From contig JALZUD010000050.1 of NCBI GenBank assembly GCA_023301725.1, positions 40,435 through 104,434 of the forward strand: 64,000 nt of DNA. The letters run 5' to 3'. Positions within the stretch are counted from its first letter, which is position 1; each line of letters starts with the position of its first letter. The position numbers and the translations under genes were made by a program. This DNA comes from Granulosicoccus sp. GTDB lineage: Bacteria > Pseudomonadota > Gammaproteobacteria > Granulosicoccales > Granulosicoccaceae. Below are positions 1 to 8,505 of the stretch, in pieces. The notes beneath the pieces were generated by a model. The model was not told the DNA's origin. It saw nothing but the letters and a program-made list of their open reading frames with translations, and did not search any database.

Positions 1-703
1 CAATCAGCAGCAAACCAATAACCAGAAGCACAGCGAAAGCAGCAAACACTTCATCCAGACCGATACTCACCACATAACGAAAGGCTTGCTGCAACAGCAA
101 GTGAGCAGCGACACCAAGCACAATAGTGAACACAGCTCCTTTAAAAACGGTCAGCAAACCATCGCCTTGGCTCGCTTGTGTATCAAAGCCGAATAATGGC
201 AAGAAGACTATTATGGGTAGCAGCAGCATTGACTGAGCCAGCAGCAACTGAAGCCCGCTTTCGGTCACTGCAGAGCCGGTTGGGTAACGCTCATCAAAGG
301 TATGCCTGGCCACTGCATCAGAAGATATTGACAGTGCAAGTCCGGCCACTAGCGCGTGGTACCAGGGGTGACCTATTAGTACAGCAACCAGCGTTATCAC
401 AAGAGCAGTCAAACCAAATTGCAATAAACCAAGAGGGAGGAGCTCCCCTGCAAGTCGCTTTAATCGATCTGGTGTTGCCTGCAAACCCACTAAAAACAGC
501 AACAATACGGTGGACACGCGAGCAAACAATTCTATTGTGGTTACGTCGCGTATTAACGCTAAACCCCAAGGACCTATCAAGATACCCGCTAGCAAGTAAC
601 CAAACACAGGCCCAAGGCCCAGTCGCCGAGCACTGGGAACAACCAACAGGCCTGCTAGCAAATAGATAAATATATTGAGTAGCAGGCCATTCGTGTCAGC
701 CAT
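1..703 (-). CDS. Cation:proton antiporter, CPA2/Kef family (3' part beyond window)
   Basis: Integral inner-membrane antiporter exchanging Na+ or K+ for H+. The reading frame is open from ATG at 703 to the window edge (234 residues, no stop) and is almost entirely hydrophobic helices. Near the N-terminus it has the CPA2 pattern GPVFGYLLAGILIGPWGL (about residues 32-49) followed by an FLVGLQ helix and a positively charged TPDRLKRL loop, as in KefB/KefC. The start overlaps the stop of the upstream amidotransferase gene by 8 bases (ATGGCTGA), so translation is probably coupled. C-terminal domains (for example TrkA-N) lie outside the window, so ion specificity and Kef-type gating cannot be judged. 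Confidence 0.85.
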   Translation of the reverse strand, partial: MADTNGLLLNIFIYLLAGLLVVPSARRLGLGPVFGYLLAGILIGPWGLALIRDVTTIELFARVSTVLLLFLVGLQATPDRLKRLAGELLPLGLLQFGLTALVITLVAVLIGHPWYHALVAGLALSISSDAVARHTFDERYPTGSAVTESGLQLLLAQSMLLLPIIVFLPLFGFDTQASQGDGLLTVFKGAVFTIVLGVAAHLLLQQAFRYVVSIGLDEVFAAFAVLLVIGLLLI

Positions 704-1433
704 TTTTGCTCGTTTTTTCGCTGACTCTGTTCTCGCAGCGTTGCGTCCAACCACGCATAAAACCATCGAGCCACGCGGTGATCTCTGGTTCGTAGCGATG
801 TGCATCAGCCATCATCTTCACACGTTCAGGCTCCGTAAGGACACCGGTGCTACGTGTCTTGTTTCGCTCATGCCAAATGGCTAATACTTCGCTATTAACC
901 TCAGGGTGAAACTGCAAGCCGATCACCTTTTCGTTGAGTTCATAAGCCTGGTTAGGGAAGTGATCGCTGGTGGCTATACGGCGTGTGCCTGACGGCAACT
1001 CAAACCCTTCGGAGTGCCATTGCATTACAGTGAGTGGTTCACTCAAAAATTCACTAGCCTCGGCTACCGGATCAACCCGACAAAAACCGACTTCACGTAT
1101 GTCGTGATCATGGGGACGCACTGTGGCACCTAAGGCGCGAGCAAGAATTTGCGCACCAAGACAAATGCCTAGAAACGCTGTGTCATGTTCAAGACACTGT
1201 TCGACGAAGCAGAGTTCTCGTCGTATCCAGTCTTGCTCACCACAATCATTGGCACTGTTGGCACCGCCAAATATAACAACCCCTGCATATGAACGAGGAT
1301 CGGGAAATTGATCCTCATCGGCTGGATAGCACCAATCCACCACTTTATCGTTGCTGTGCATCCACCGCGTGCAGCGATCAACATTCCAGTTGGGTGAATG
1401 TTTTACAAACAGATAGCGCTTCTGTGCTGGCAT
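696..1433 (-). CDS. Class I glutamine amidotransferase-like protein
   Basis: Stand-alone GATase1 domain of 245 residues, resembling the GMP synthase glutaminase family. The nucleophile elbow GICLGAQ puts the catalytic Cys at residue 91, and QFHPE supplies His176 and Glu178, so the triad looks complete. Such proteins release ammonia from glutamine or hydrolyse gamma-glutamyl compounds; no synthetase partner is adjacent, so the acceptor is unknown. The start codon overlaps the stop of the upstream lipoprotein gene by one base (TGATG), and the stop overlaps the start of the antiporter gene. It is the third gene of a four-gene overlapping run. Confidence 0.9.
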   Translation of the reverse strand: MPAQKRYLFVKHSPNWNVDRCTRWMHSNDKVVDWCYPADEDQFPDPRSYAGVVIFGGANSANDCGEQDWIRRELCFVEQCLEHDTAFLGICLGAQILARALGATVRPHDHDIREVGFCRVDPVAEASEFLSEPLTVMQWHSEGFELPSGTRRIATSDHFPNQAYELNEKVIGLQFHPEVNSEVLAIWHERNKTRSTGVLTEPERVKMMADAHRYEPEITAWLDGFMRGWTQRCENRVSEKTSKNG

Positions 1434-2881
1434 CAGAATAAGGTCACCGTTAAGGTAAATGCTGATGACAGGGCAAAGGCGCCGGATGGGTCAGTGGCTC
1501 TGACACGCAGGCCACTAAACACACCTCTCTCACGCGCCACACCGCTAATAACACCGGTGGCAGCGTTTATAGTCACACCTATCGGCAACACGGACGAACC
1601 ATTGATGCTGTAACTAAGCGTTTGAGTATCGTTAAACAACGGCCTTATTGGCACCATGGACTGGTTCAGGCTGATGCTTTGACTAGCTACCGATCCTAGG
1701 ACAAATTCCGGTGTTGCATTGGTTGGAGGCACCAGTGGCGCAGGTGCAACTTCAAGGCTAAGCGTGACTTGGGTGGTCAGCAAACCATCACTGGCGAGGA
1801 TCACAAGCACGTAACTTCCCACATCTGCAGCAGTGGGCGTACCCGACAACACACCCGCCGTACTCAATGACAAACCAGTGCCTACAGCAAGTGGCGATGT
1901 GGCCGACAACGAAAATGTCACAGGGCCGGCTTCAGGATCCACAAAGTTTGGTGCAAGATCGCTTCTGAACGCTACACCTTCTGTCGCCATTAGAGGCGCG
2001 AGTGGAGCATCCAGTGAAGGGGGGCGATTGACCGCAACTATTCGAATGGTGGCCGTGGCCGTAACTTCGAACGCCCCATCAGTTAACACATAATCAAACG
2101 AATCAGAGCGATCAACTGGCTCCGGGTTGGGACTTGAATGGTAAGTGAAACCTCCATCGCTAGCTAGTATGAAATTCTCGTCGAACTGTGGAGCTCTTGC
2201 CGGCTCGGTGTTAATGGTCAGGGGCTGGTTTGTTACGTCAGTATCATCTTCATCGTTGGTCAGAAGGTTATCAATGGATGAGGCATCAATAATGAGAGTA
2301 TCTCCCTCTACGACGGTGAACGTATCGTCCAGAGCCGTTGGTGCTTCATTAATAGCGATCAGGCAAAAATCATACGCAGTTACCGTGCTACCGCCATTAG
2401 CGTCTGTCACGCTCAGTTCGTAAACTACACCAACGTCCGCATCCAGCGCCGGCACGGCAAACAAAAATTCCACAAGATCAGAACCATCAGGGGATACGGC
2501 TTCAAAATTGAATCCACAGTCGTCGGCAGTTTTACACGACTGCTCCAGCGTGTCTGCTGCAAAATCGGAGTTGAACCCTTCAAGACCTTCACACGCAGCA
2601 AGATTGCCCTGCTCAATTGGCTCTTCAGACCACTCGAAGCTAAGATCGGCACCAAGCGTCTGTCTGGCCACCGTAATGTTGGCCTCACTTTGCTCATTGA
2701 TAGAGCTTGCTCCAACTACGGGCTGATCTTCAACAAAGATCTCTGTAGTGGTGGTGGACCCAATTGAGGCTGTGGCCGATGAAGAGCCACCTGCCGAATC
2801 AACCCAATCGCAGGAGGCTAGCAGCAACAACGGTGCAAGCAGTAGAAGGTTTGAGAACAACGATTGAAGTTTAGCGCGCAT
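1433..2881 (-). CDS. Lipoprotein with Ig-like/cadherin-like repeats
   Basis: A secreted lipoprotein of about 482 residues. The N-terminus is a hydrophobic signal ending in the lipobox LLASC, with Cys close to residue 25. Behind it lie several beta-sandwich modules: a region with the YDFCLIAINEAPTALDD cadherin-like transition, then two putative Ig modules (He_PIG type) with the pattern GVLSGTPTAADVGSY and GVISG. The frame is open from a TTG at 2890, but ATG at 2881 gives the usual short charged n-region (MRAKLQ) and is preferred. It overlaps the nucleoside hydrolase gene by 11 bases. Probably envelope-anchored adhesion or binding; ligand unknown. Confidence 0.75.
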   Translation of the reverse strand: MRAKLQSLFSNLLLLAPLLLLASCDWVDSAGGSSSATASIGSTTTTEIFVEDQPVVGASSINEQSEANITVARQTLGADLSFEWSEEPIEQGNLAACEGLEGFNSDFAADTLEQSCKTADDCGFNFEAVSPDGSDLVEFLFAVPALDADVGVVYELSVTDANGGSTVTAYDFCLIAINEAPTALDDTFTVVEGDTLIIDASSIDNLLTNDEDDTDVTNQPLTINTEPARAPQFDENFILASDGGFTYHSSPNPEPVDRSDSFDYVLTDGAFEVTATATIRIVAVNRPPSLDAPLAPLMATEGVAFRSDLAPNFVDPEAGPVTFSLSATSPLAVGTGLSLSTAGVLSGTPTAADVGSYVLVILASDGLLTTQVTLSLEVAPAPLVPPTNATPEFVLGSVASQSISLNQSMVPIRPLFNDTQTLSYSINGSSVLPIGVTINAATGVISGVARERGVFSGLRVRATDPSGAFALSSAFTLTVTLF

Positions 2882-3902
2882 GATGATCAATTATGGTCGA
2901 CAGAAAATGTTCTCTTACTCGCGGTGCATCCACCCCCATGCAAGCATGAGTGACGGGCCTGTTACGCCAATGCGGCGAAGGATAGGCATAGCCTTTACGA
3001 TCAAGAGCAAATTGGCCAGCCCCGATGCCATCAGGCACTACACGAGCTGGCCCTGAAACTGTTTCGAAAGCATCCGGAATTAAGACATAGGCAACGGCGG
3101 CAGCATCGTGCATCGCGCATTGAGGCTCAGCGCCTGAATCTGAGGCCGCTTTTGCAGCACCACTACGAGTATAAAAATCTACATAGAAACGACTGGACTC
3201 CCAGATCAATTTGCCTGTTAGCCCGGCACTTTCTCCCAAACGCGCTAAGTGGCTGTCTCCGAGCATGATTTGATGAGTGACATCAAGCCCCACGACAGTG
3301 AGCGGCCAATCGGCAGCCATCAGAGCATCGGCAGCGTGCGGATCATTGTAAAAATTCGCCTCGGCCAATGGCGATACATTGCCAGGCTCGTCCACCGCAC
3401 CACCCATGACGACCAATGCGGCAACCAGCTCCGGGAGCTTAGGCTCACGCCTGTAAGCTTCAGCAATGTTGGCTAGCGGCCCGATAGCGACCAGCGTAAT
3501 TTCGCCAGGATTAGCGCGCACGCTGGCTATAATAAAATCAGGGGCATCAAGCGATTCAACTGTTGTGTGCTTGGCACGGGCATTTAAGCTAATGGCACCG
3601 ATTGCAGGCGCACCAGGGCGGCTGCCCGGGTAGACATTGCCGATACCGTCATCACCGTGTACAAATTCGGCATGCGGCAACGGTGTTTGCACACTCGGCG
3701 TGGCTTCACCTTGCGCAACCGCTACATCGGTAGCACCAAGGGTTTCGAGAATAAACTGGGCATTGCGTGTTGCTAAATCGACGTTGACATTGCCGTATAC
3801 CGTGGTCAATGCTAGCAATTCAATCTCCGGGTGGGCGAACGCATAGGCTATGGCCATTGCATCATCCACTCCGGGATCGGTATCAATAATCATTTTGTGC
3901 AT
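2871..3902 (-). CDS. Nucleoside hydrolase (IunH/URH family)
   Basis: Hydrolyses the N-glycosidic bond of nucleosides to base and ribose for salvage. The N-terminal calcium-binding signature DTDPGVDDA is present at residues 7-15, with a supporting GPLANIAEAYRREP segment near residue 140 and a VMGGAVDEPGNVSPLAEANFYNDPHAA active-site stretch around residues 170-195. At 343 residues it is of family length. It is the first gene of a run that continues into the Ig-like lipoprotein, the amidotransferase and the antiporter. Base preference (purine, pyrimidine or mixed) cannot be read from sequence. Confidence 0.92.
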   Translation of the reverse strand: MHKMIIDTDPGVDDAMAIAYAFAHPEIELLALTTVYGNVNVDLATRNAQFILETLGATDVAVAQGEATPSVQTPLPHAEFVHGDDGIGNVYPGSRPGAPAIGAISLNARAKHTTVESLDAPDFIIASVRANPGEITLVAIGPLANIAEAYRREPKLPELVAALVVMGGAVDEPGNVSPLAEANFYNDPHAADALMAADWPLTVVGLDVTHQIMLGDSHLARLGESAGLTGKLIWESSRFYVDFYTRSGAAKAASDSGAEPQCAMHDAAAVAYVLIPDAFETVSGPARVVPDGIGAGQFALDRKGYAYPSPHWRNRPVTHACMGVDAPRVREHFLSTIIDHHAR

Positions 3903-4002
3903 AATATTTTTGGTGTCGGGGAGTTGAAAACCTGCATTCGAACCCCCGTAGCACGGTTGAGGGCCGCATACAGAGTGTAGCAGCGAGTGCGATGTAAGCC
4001 TG

Positions 4003-4008
4003 TATAAT
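4003..4008 (+). promoter_or_regulatory. Candidate -10 box of the DUF1289 gene
   Basis: A perfect TATAAT hexamer lies 8 bases ahead of the ATG at 4017. A transcript starting at the normal distance from this box would begin within a base or two of the start codon, and there is no Shine-Dalgarno sequence, so the message may be leaderless. No good -35 is visible. Confidence 0.4.
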
Positions 4009-4016
4009 CTGGCATT

Positions 4017-4295
4017 ATGAATACCGATCCTAGACTGAATATAGCCTCCCCCTGCCGCGGAATTTGCAAGATCGATGAAGACTCGCAGCTGTGCCTGGGC
4101 TGTCAGCGCAATATTGACGAGATTTCGCGCTGGCGAAAAATGGACGACGACCAGAAACTTGCAGTGCTAAGCGACTGCCTTACCCGCTCCCTTAACTCAG
4201 AGGCTCAGCAGATACCCAGCAGCGCAGGCAACTCTGCCAAGGACGACAGCATGGCTGCCGGACTGCCCGGCAACGCCTCTGAAGGTTGCGAATAG
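4017..4295 (+). CDS. DUF1289 domain-containing protein
   Basis: Small protein of 92 residues with the DUF1289 pattern: four cysteines at 13, 17, 26 and 29 (C-x3-C ... C-x2-C), followed by an EISRWRKM helix. The Cys arrangement suggests metal binding, but the function of the family is not established. The C-terminal 30 residues (Ser/Ala-rich, outside the domain) are encoded in DNA that also encodes the end of the convergent haloacid dehalogenase, giving a 91-base tail-to-tail overlap. The possible promoter is 8 bases upstream. Confidence 0.82.
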   Translation: MNTDPRLNIASPCRGICKIDEDSQLCLGCQRNIDEISRWRKMDDDQKLAVLSDCLTRSLNSEAQQIPSSAGNSAKDDSMAAGLPGNASEGCE

Positions 4296-4906
4296 CGGTT
4301 CACCCAAGCCACGTTGAAGCCAAAATGTGCAGCGCCCGCAGCATCCCACGCATTTGATGACATAAAGGCAATTTCTGCGGCCGCCACATCTAGCTCATCT
4401 ACCGCCAACTGATACACGGTAGAGTCGGGCTTATAGATGCCGACACTCTCCACCGACAATTGCTTGTCAATGTACTTTGCAATGTCAGCATTACTTACCG
4501 CAGCGTCGATCATTTTTGGCGTGCCGTTGCTGAGAATGGCAGTTTTCATACCTGCACTTTTTAGTACCTTCAGTACGGAGGCAACTTCAGCGAACGCATC
4601 AAGCTTCAGATAGGCGTCCATCAAAGGTTGGTGCAAGGATGCGGAATCCAGTTTTAACTCACGCAAGCTCACATGCAAGGCATTAGAGGTGAGTGTCCAG
4701 AAGTCCTGATGATCACTCATCAAACTATGCAACCACGTGTATTCGAGTTGTCGTGTGCGCCAGGTAGAAGATAATTGGGCGTGTTGTGGCCCTACGGCTT
4801 TAGCCAGTGCACCCACAGCAGAGTGAACATCGAATAGCGTACCGTATGCGTCAAACACACACGCACCGATATTTTCAAACGCTGCCGTATCTGTTGACTT
4901 GCTCAT
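4205..4906 (-). CDS. Haloacid dehalogenase, type II (HAD superfamily)
   Basis: HAD-fold hydrolase of 233 residues resembling L-2-haloacid dehalogenases. Motif I is FDAYGTLFDV with the nucleophile Asp19; motif II is ILSNGTP; the lysine of motif III is in YKPDS; motif IV is represented by MSSNAWDAAGA, where type II dehalogenases have an SSN-x-WD sequence. This SSNAWD signature separates it from phosphatase-type HADs. Predicted reaction: hydrolytic release of halide from (S)-2-haloacids giving (R)-2-hydroxyacids. It overlaps the upstream thioesterase gene by 4 bases (ATGA), so the two are co-translated. Confidence 0.88.
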   Translation of the reverse strand: MSKSTDTAAFENIGACVFDAYGTLFDVHSAVGALAKAVGPQHAQLSSTWRTRQLEYTWLHSLMSDHQDFWTLTSNALHVSLRELKLDSASLHQPLMDAYLKLDAFAEVASVLKVLKSAGMKTAILSNGTPKMIDAAVSNADIAKYIDKQLSVESVGIYKPDSTVYQLAVDELDVAAAEIAFMSSNAWDAAGAAHFGFNVAWVNRYSQPSEALPGSPAAMLSSLAELPALLGIC

Positions 4907-5397
4907 GATCGATGGGTTCCGTGGTCTGGTGGCGGAATGGAATATGTGGCAGTGGCGTGGGCAACAGGCTGCAACTCATTGGATAGCTCGCTGTACAAAA
5001 CAACTTCACCCACTGCCAGGCGCTTACCTAATTTTAGCAAGCTAGCTTTCGCGAGAATATCGCAAGGTTCGGGCTTGCGCAGAAAGTTAATAGACAACTG
5101 CGTGGTCACAGCCAGCTCAACTGCACCTATACGCGACAGAACCACAGCGTACACTGCCGCATCGGCAAGCCCCATCATAATAGGGCCTGCAATCGTGCCA
5201 CCAGGCCGAAGAAAGCGTTCGCTGTAAACGGCACGCAACACAACATGATCAGATTCGAAGGCATCCACCTGAATCCCCATTAGCTGTGCGAACGGCAAAC
5301 GTTCTTCTAAAAGGGAAGTAAACCCAGCCGCATCAAGCAGTAGAGAACTTTGCGCAGCTTGCGTGTTTTCGGTAGAACTCTTTTCAGTGGAATTCAT
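4903..5397 (-). CDS. PaaI-family hotdog thioesterase
   Basis: Protein of 164 residues with a hotdog fold. After a low-complexity N-terminal 22 residues there is the domain: a helix near LLEERLPFAQLMGIQV, the RPGGTIAGPIMMGLADAA segment that corresponds to the catalytic helix of PaaI-type enzymes, and the strand LSINFLRKPEP. It probably hydrolyses an acyl-CoA thioester. The stop overlaps the dehalogenase start (ATGA). The natural substrate is unknown. Confidence 0.85.
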   Translation of the reverse strand: MNSTEKSSTENTQAAQSSLLLDAAGFTSLLEERLPFAQLMGIQVDAFESDHVVLRAVYSERFLRPGGTIAGPIMMGLADAAVYAVVLSRIGAVELAVTTQLSINFLRKPEPCDILAKASLLKLGKRLAVGEVVLYSELSNELQPVAHATATYSIPPPDHGTHRS

Positions 5398-5473
5398 TGA
5401 AGCTTCCGGGAACTGGTGTATTCCAATTGTCCGGATCAGTATAACGCTCTATGTGGCGCCATGCCTCCTGGTA

Positions 5474-7666
5474 CTAGCCATCTGATGCGTATTTCAAGTC
5501 GGGGATACGGAATTCTGCAATCCATTCCCGAAATACATTGGCCTCCATCGGCTTACCAAATAAATAGCCCTGGCCTTCATTACACTTTAAGTTTCTCAAC
5601 ACCGCGAACTGCTCTTCAGTTTCAACACCCTCTGCTACCACCGACAAATTCATATGATGACTCAGCGTGATGATGGCAGATACGATCGCTACATCTCCAG
5701 CATCAGTGTGCAGGTTTTCTACAAAACTTTTGTCGATTTTGAGTTTATCAACAGGTAGATTTTTCAGATAACTCAGCGAAGAAAAGCCTGTCCCGAAATC
5801 GTCTATAGACACTTGCACACCAAGCTCTTTCATATCTTGCAACAATCGACAGCTTTCCTCAAACTCGTGCATCAAAAGGCTTTCTGTAATTTCGATCTCC
5901 AGATACCTGGGATCAAGCTCGCTAACCGTCAATGCGTCTTGAATATCTTTTGTCATATCACCACGCTTGAACTGAACTGACGAGCAATTTACCGCAATGG
6001 TAAGCGGCGTCATACCTTCATCAACCCACCCCTTCATTTGTTTCGCAGCGGTACACATAACCCAACGTCCTAACGGAAGTATGAGCCCAGTCTCTTCTGC
6101 CAGTGGAATAAAGTCGTCCGGTTTAATCCAGCCACTTTGTGCATGCTTCCATCGAACCAAGGCCTCTACGCCAATAACAGAGCCCGTTGCAAAACAGATT
6201 TTTGGCTGATACACAATAGTTAAATCTTCATCTTCTATTGCCTGCCTAAGCTCCTTTTCTATGGAAAATCGTGCAAGTGCTTTTTCGTGAATATCACGAG
6301 AATAGAATTGATATCCATTGCGACCAGACTCTTTTGCGTGATACATGGCAACGTCAGCGCTTTTCATCAACGACTCACTGTTATCTCCATCACTGGGGTA
6401 CACGCTAATACCAATGGTTGTTGTAACCGACACATCATGGCCGTTGATATCGTACATTTCACTAATCTTATGTCCGATTCTTTCTGCCACTCTTGCGGCA
6501 TCCTCCGGACGAGCAATTTGACCAAGTAGTACAACAAATTCATCACCACCCAGACGGGCAACCGTATGCTGAGATCCTAGTTCCTCGGCGCGTAGCGCAC
6601 TGGCGCTTATGATGTCAGCCTCTCGTATAACACTGGTTAGCCTTGTTGACACTTGCTTGAGCAGTTCATCACCCGCATCGTGGCCCAGTGTATCGTTGAC
6701 TTGTTTAAAGTGATCAAGATCAAGAAACAGCAACGCAAATTTTGTGTCGTTACGCGAGGCAAGTTGAAGTGTGTAATGCAGCTGCTGATTAAGTTGTGCG
6801 CGGTTTGGCAGCCCGGTTACCAGATCATAATAAGCAAGATCATGTATTTGCTTTTCGGATTTAGTGCGCTCAGTGATATCCTGAATAGTACCTAAAACAA
6901 AGGTTTTTCCACCAGTATTCATCGTATTGGGCTCAGCTTCAAGCCTTATTCTTCTAAGACTATCATCAACCTCTGCACGCACTGAAAATTCTATATTGAA
7001 GGGATCTTGCAGCTCAATAGCGTCTTCAGCCAAGAGGCGTAAATTATGCCTATCACTCTCTTCAATACACTCAAGAAATTGCTGCCAACTCTGTATACGA
7101 CCACTATCTTGCAAGCCTAAAACGCTACAAAATTCTACAGAGCACGTCATAAGATGGGTCTTCAAATCCCATTCCCAGTTGCCCACTCTGGCAATACGTT
7201 GCGCATTGCCAAGCTTCGCCTCACTTGAACGCAGTACATCGGCACTAAATTTTGCTCGCATCAAGTATCGAATGCGGTGCGGCAGAGCAATAAAATTGAC
7301 TGGCTTAGTTAAGAAATCAGTTGCACCTAGGTCATAGGCTCGAGAAATAGACGTCAGGTCATCAAGCTCCGTGATGACCAGAATGGGCACATGCTCGTTC
7401 AGCGATCTGATGGCTTCAATGGAATCAAAACCATCCATATCGAGAGTAGTTGTATTGGTGATTAAGAGATCAGGCTCTTGCGATTTGAAAACTTCCACAG
7501 CTTCCAATACATTTGTCGCGAATAGCATACGAAATCCTGCACGCACCAGTACCTCTTCAGCCATCGCCGGGCTAAGAGCATCATCGTCCACATATAAAAC
7601 TGTCAAACAACCAGCATGTGTACTTGGCAAATCCATCTCCATTTCCTGTGATGTGGCTTTAGACAT
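5474..7666 (-). CDS. Receiver-PAS-GGDEF-EAL cyclic-di-GMP enzyme with degenerate receiver
   Basis: A 730-residue cytoplasmic protein. Residues 20-135 form a receiver domain with the acid cluster D27-D29, T99 and K121 intact, but the phospho-acceptor is Asn71 (TNTTTLDMDG, where D is normal). A PAS/PAC region follows (about 150-270), then a GGDEF domain with intact GGDEF at 373-377 and an EAL domain with EAL at 501-503, EITES and DDFGTGFSSL. An RxxD I-site-like motif (348-351) lies 21 residues ahead of GGDEF instead of the usual five. Both active sites look competent. The HPt gene ends one base before this start codon, so the pair is one operon. Signal input through Asp phosphorylation is unlikely. 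Confidence 0.92.
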   Translation of the reverse strand: MSKATSQEMEMDLPSTHAGCLTVLYVDDDALSPAMAEEVLVRAGFRMLFATNVLEAVEVFKSQEPDLLITNTTTLDMDGFDSIEAIRSLNEHVPILVITELDDLTSISRAYDLGATDFLTKPVNFIALPHRIRYLMRAKFSADVLRSSEAKLGNAQRIARVGNWEWDLKTHLMTCSVEFCSVLGLQDSGRIQSWQQFLECIEESDRHNLRLLAEDAIELQDPFNIEFSVRAEVDDSLRRIRLEAEPNTMNTGGKTFVLGTIQDITERTKSEKQIHDLAYYDLVTGLPNRAQLNQQLHYTLQLASRNDTKFALLFLDLDHFKQVNDTLGHDAGDELLKQVSTRLTSVIREADIISASALRAEELGSQHTVARLGGDEFVVLLGQIARPEDAARVAERIGHKISEMYDINGHDVSVTTTIGISVYPSDGDNSESLMKSADVAMYHAKESGRNGYQFYSRDIHEKALARFSIEKELRQAIEDEDLTIVYQPKICFATGSVIGVEALVRWKHAQSGWIKPDDFIPLAEETGLILPLGRWVMCTAAKQMKGWVDEGMTPLTIAVNCSSVQFKRGDMTKDIQDALTVSELDPRYLEIEITESLLMHEFEESCRLLQDMKELGVQVSIDDFGTGFSSLSYLKNLPVDKLKIDKSFVENLHTDAGDVAIVSAIITLSHHMNLSVVAEGVETEEQFAVLRNLKCNEGQGYLFGKPMEANVFREWIAEFRIPDLKYASDG

Positions 7667-7667
7667 C

Positions 7668-8027
7668 TCAGGCGGCCTTTTCCATGTGTCTGTCTAGATC
7701 AATACAGTAGTTGCTAAACAAGTCATTCAGTTTTGTAGCCAGATTCGCGCAAAAATCAGCGTTTTCATCACGAGCTGCATACTCAATTTCAGCGCAAAGA
7801 TCTACCAATAGTGTGGCACCTACATGAGCACTGTTTGACTTCAATGTGTGCGCTGCAAACCGCACAGTTTTCAAATCATTTTCATTCAATGCCTGTTCAA
7901 TAGTGAACACTGAATTGGGCCAATCAGTTTTGAATATGCCAATGGCTCGTGCCACAAGATCAGGCATACCTGCACGCTGAAGATCAGCCAAGGCTTGCAA
8001 TGCTTGTGGATCAAGGTTGCGCATCAT
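7668..8027 (-). CDS. HPt (histidine phosphotransfer) domain protein
   Basis: Single HPt domain of about 119 residues. The phospho-histidine motif AAHTLKSNSAHVGA places the active His near residue 60, followed by the glycine/alanine-rich turn and a second long helix typical of HPt bundles. The frame is open from a GTG at 8048, but a strong Shine-Dalgarno (GGGAGG) sits just before ATG codons at 8027 and 8024, so the start is one of these. It ends one base before the GGDEF-EAL gene and overlaps the small membrane-protein gene upstream. No histidine kinase is encoded in the window. Confidence 0.85.
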   Translation of the reverse strand: MMRNLDPQALQALADLQRAGMPDLVARAIGIFKTDWPNSVFTIEQALNENDLKTVRFAAHTLKSNSAHVGATLLVDLCAEIEYAARDENADFCANLATKLNDLFSNYCIDLDRHMEKAA

Positions 8028-8466
8028 TGCCTCCCTTGCTGATACCACCTTGCCCCTTATACGTGGAAATGTGATGCCAAGTGCCTAGTCCACTACTATT
8101 GAGCCGTACCTGATCACGTCCAAACTGCGCGTATTGCTCGGTCAGCTCCTCCTTCAACGAATTGAGCTTCAGAGTTGCCACGACACTGCTTTGCACAACG
8201 CAGGCTTTAACGACTGGGCTGGCTTGCTCAGCAGTGTGAAAGGCTTGTATCGCTGTCGTTTCATGAACCCACAGATACAGAGCGGCACTCATGATGAGTG
8301 CCGTAAAGGCTGCGAATAGCTGTGCGGATGGCAGGGCAAGGTAACCCCACATCAGGAGCAAATATATGCCTGCAGCCATCAACAATCGCAATAGGGGCGA
8401 ACTGCTCAAAGTCAACAATCTCGAACGAAGTGGTCTCAGAGATATTATCGACGCCGCGCCCCACAA
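8011..8466 (-). CDS. Hypothetical membrane protein
   Basis: Not recognised. The frame encodes 151 residues with two adjacent hydrophobic helices (roughly 28-45 and 48-67) flanked by basic residues, then a soluble helical tail (about 85-120) with a Lys/Glu-rich stretch. The start is uncertain: the frame opens at TTG 8466, with a GGAGGA sequence about 17 bases further up, and no better-placed initiator is in frame. It overlaps the HPt start, which suggests co-translation and a link to the same signalling unit. Confidence 0.5.
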   Translation of the reverse strand: MWGAASIISLRPLRSRLLTLSSSPLLRLLMAAGIYLLLMWGYLALPSAQLFAAFTALIMSAALYLWVHETTAIQAFHTAEQASPVVKACVVQSSVVATLKLNSLKEELTEQYAQFGRDQVRLNSSGLGTWHHISTYKGQGGISKGGNDAQP

Positions 8467-8505
8467 CTTGACCCAACAGGTATTCCTCCAGCCTGCAATA
8501 TAGTG

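Noticed and set aside
3935..3965. tRNA-like sequence with TTCGAACCCCC
   Set aside because: The T-loop-like stretch has no matching acceptor, D or anticodon arm around it.
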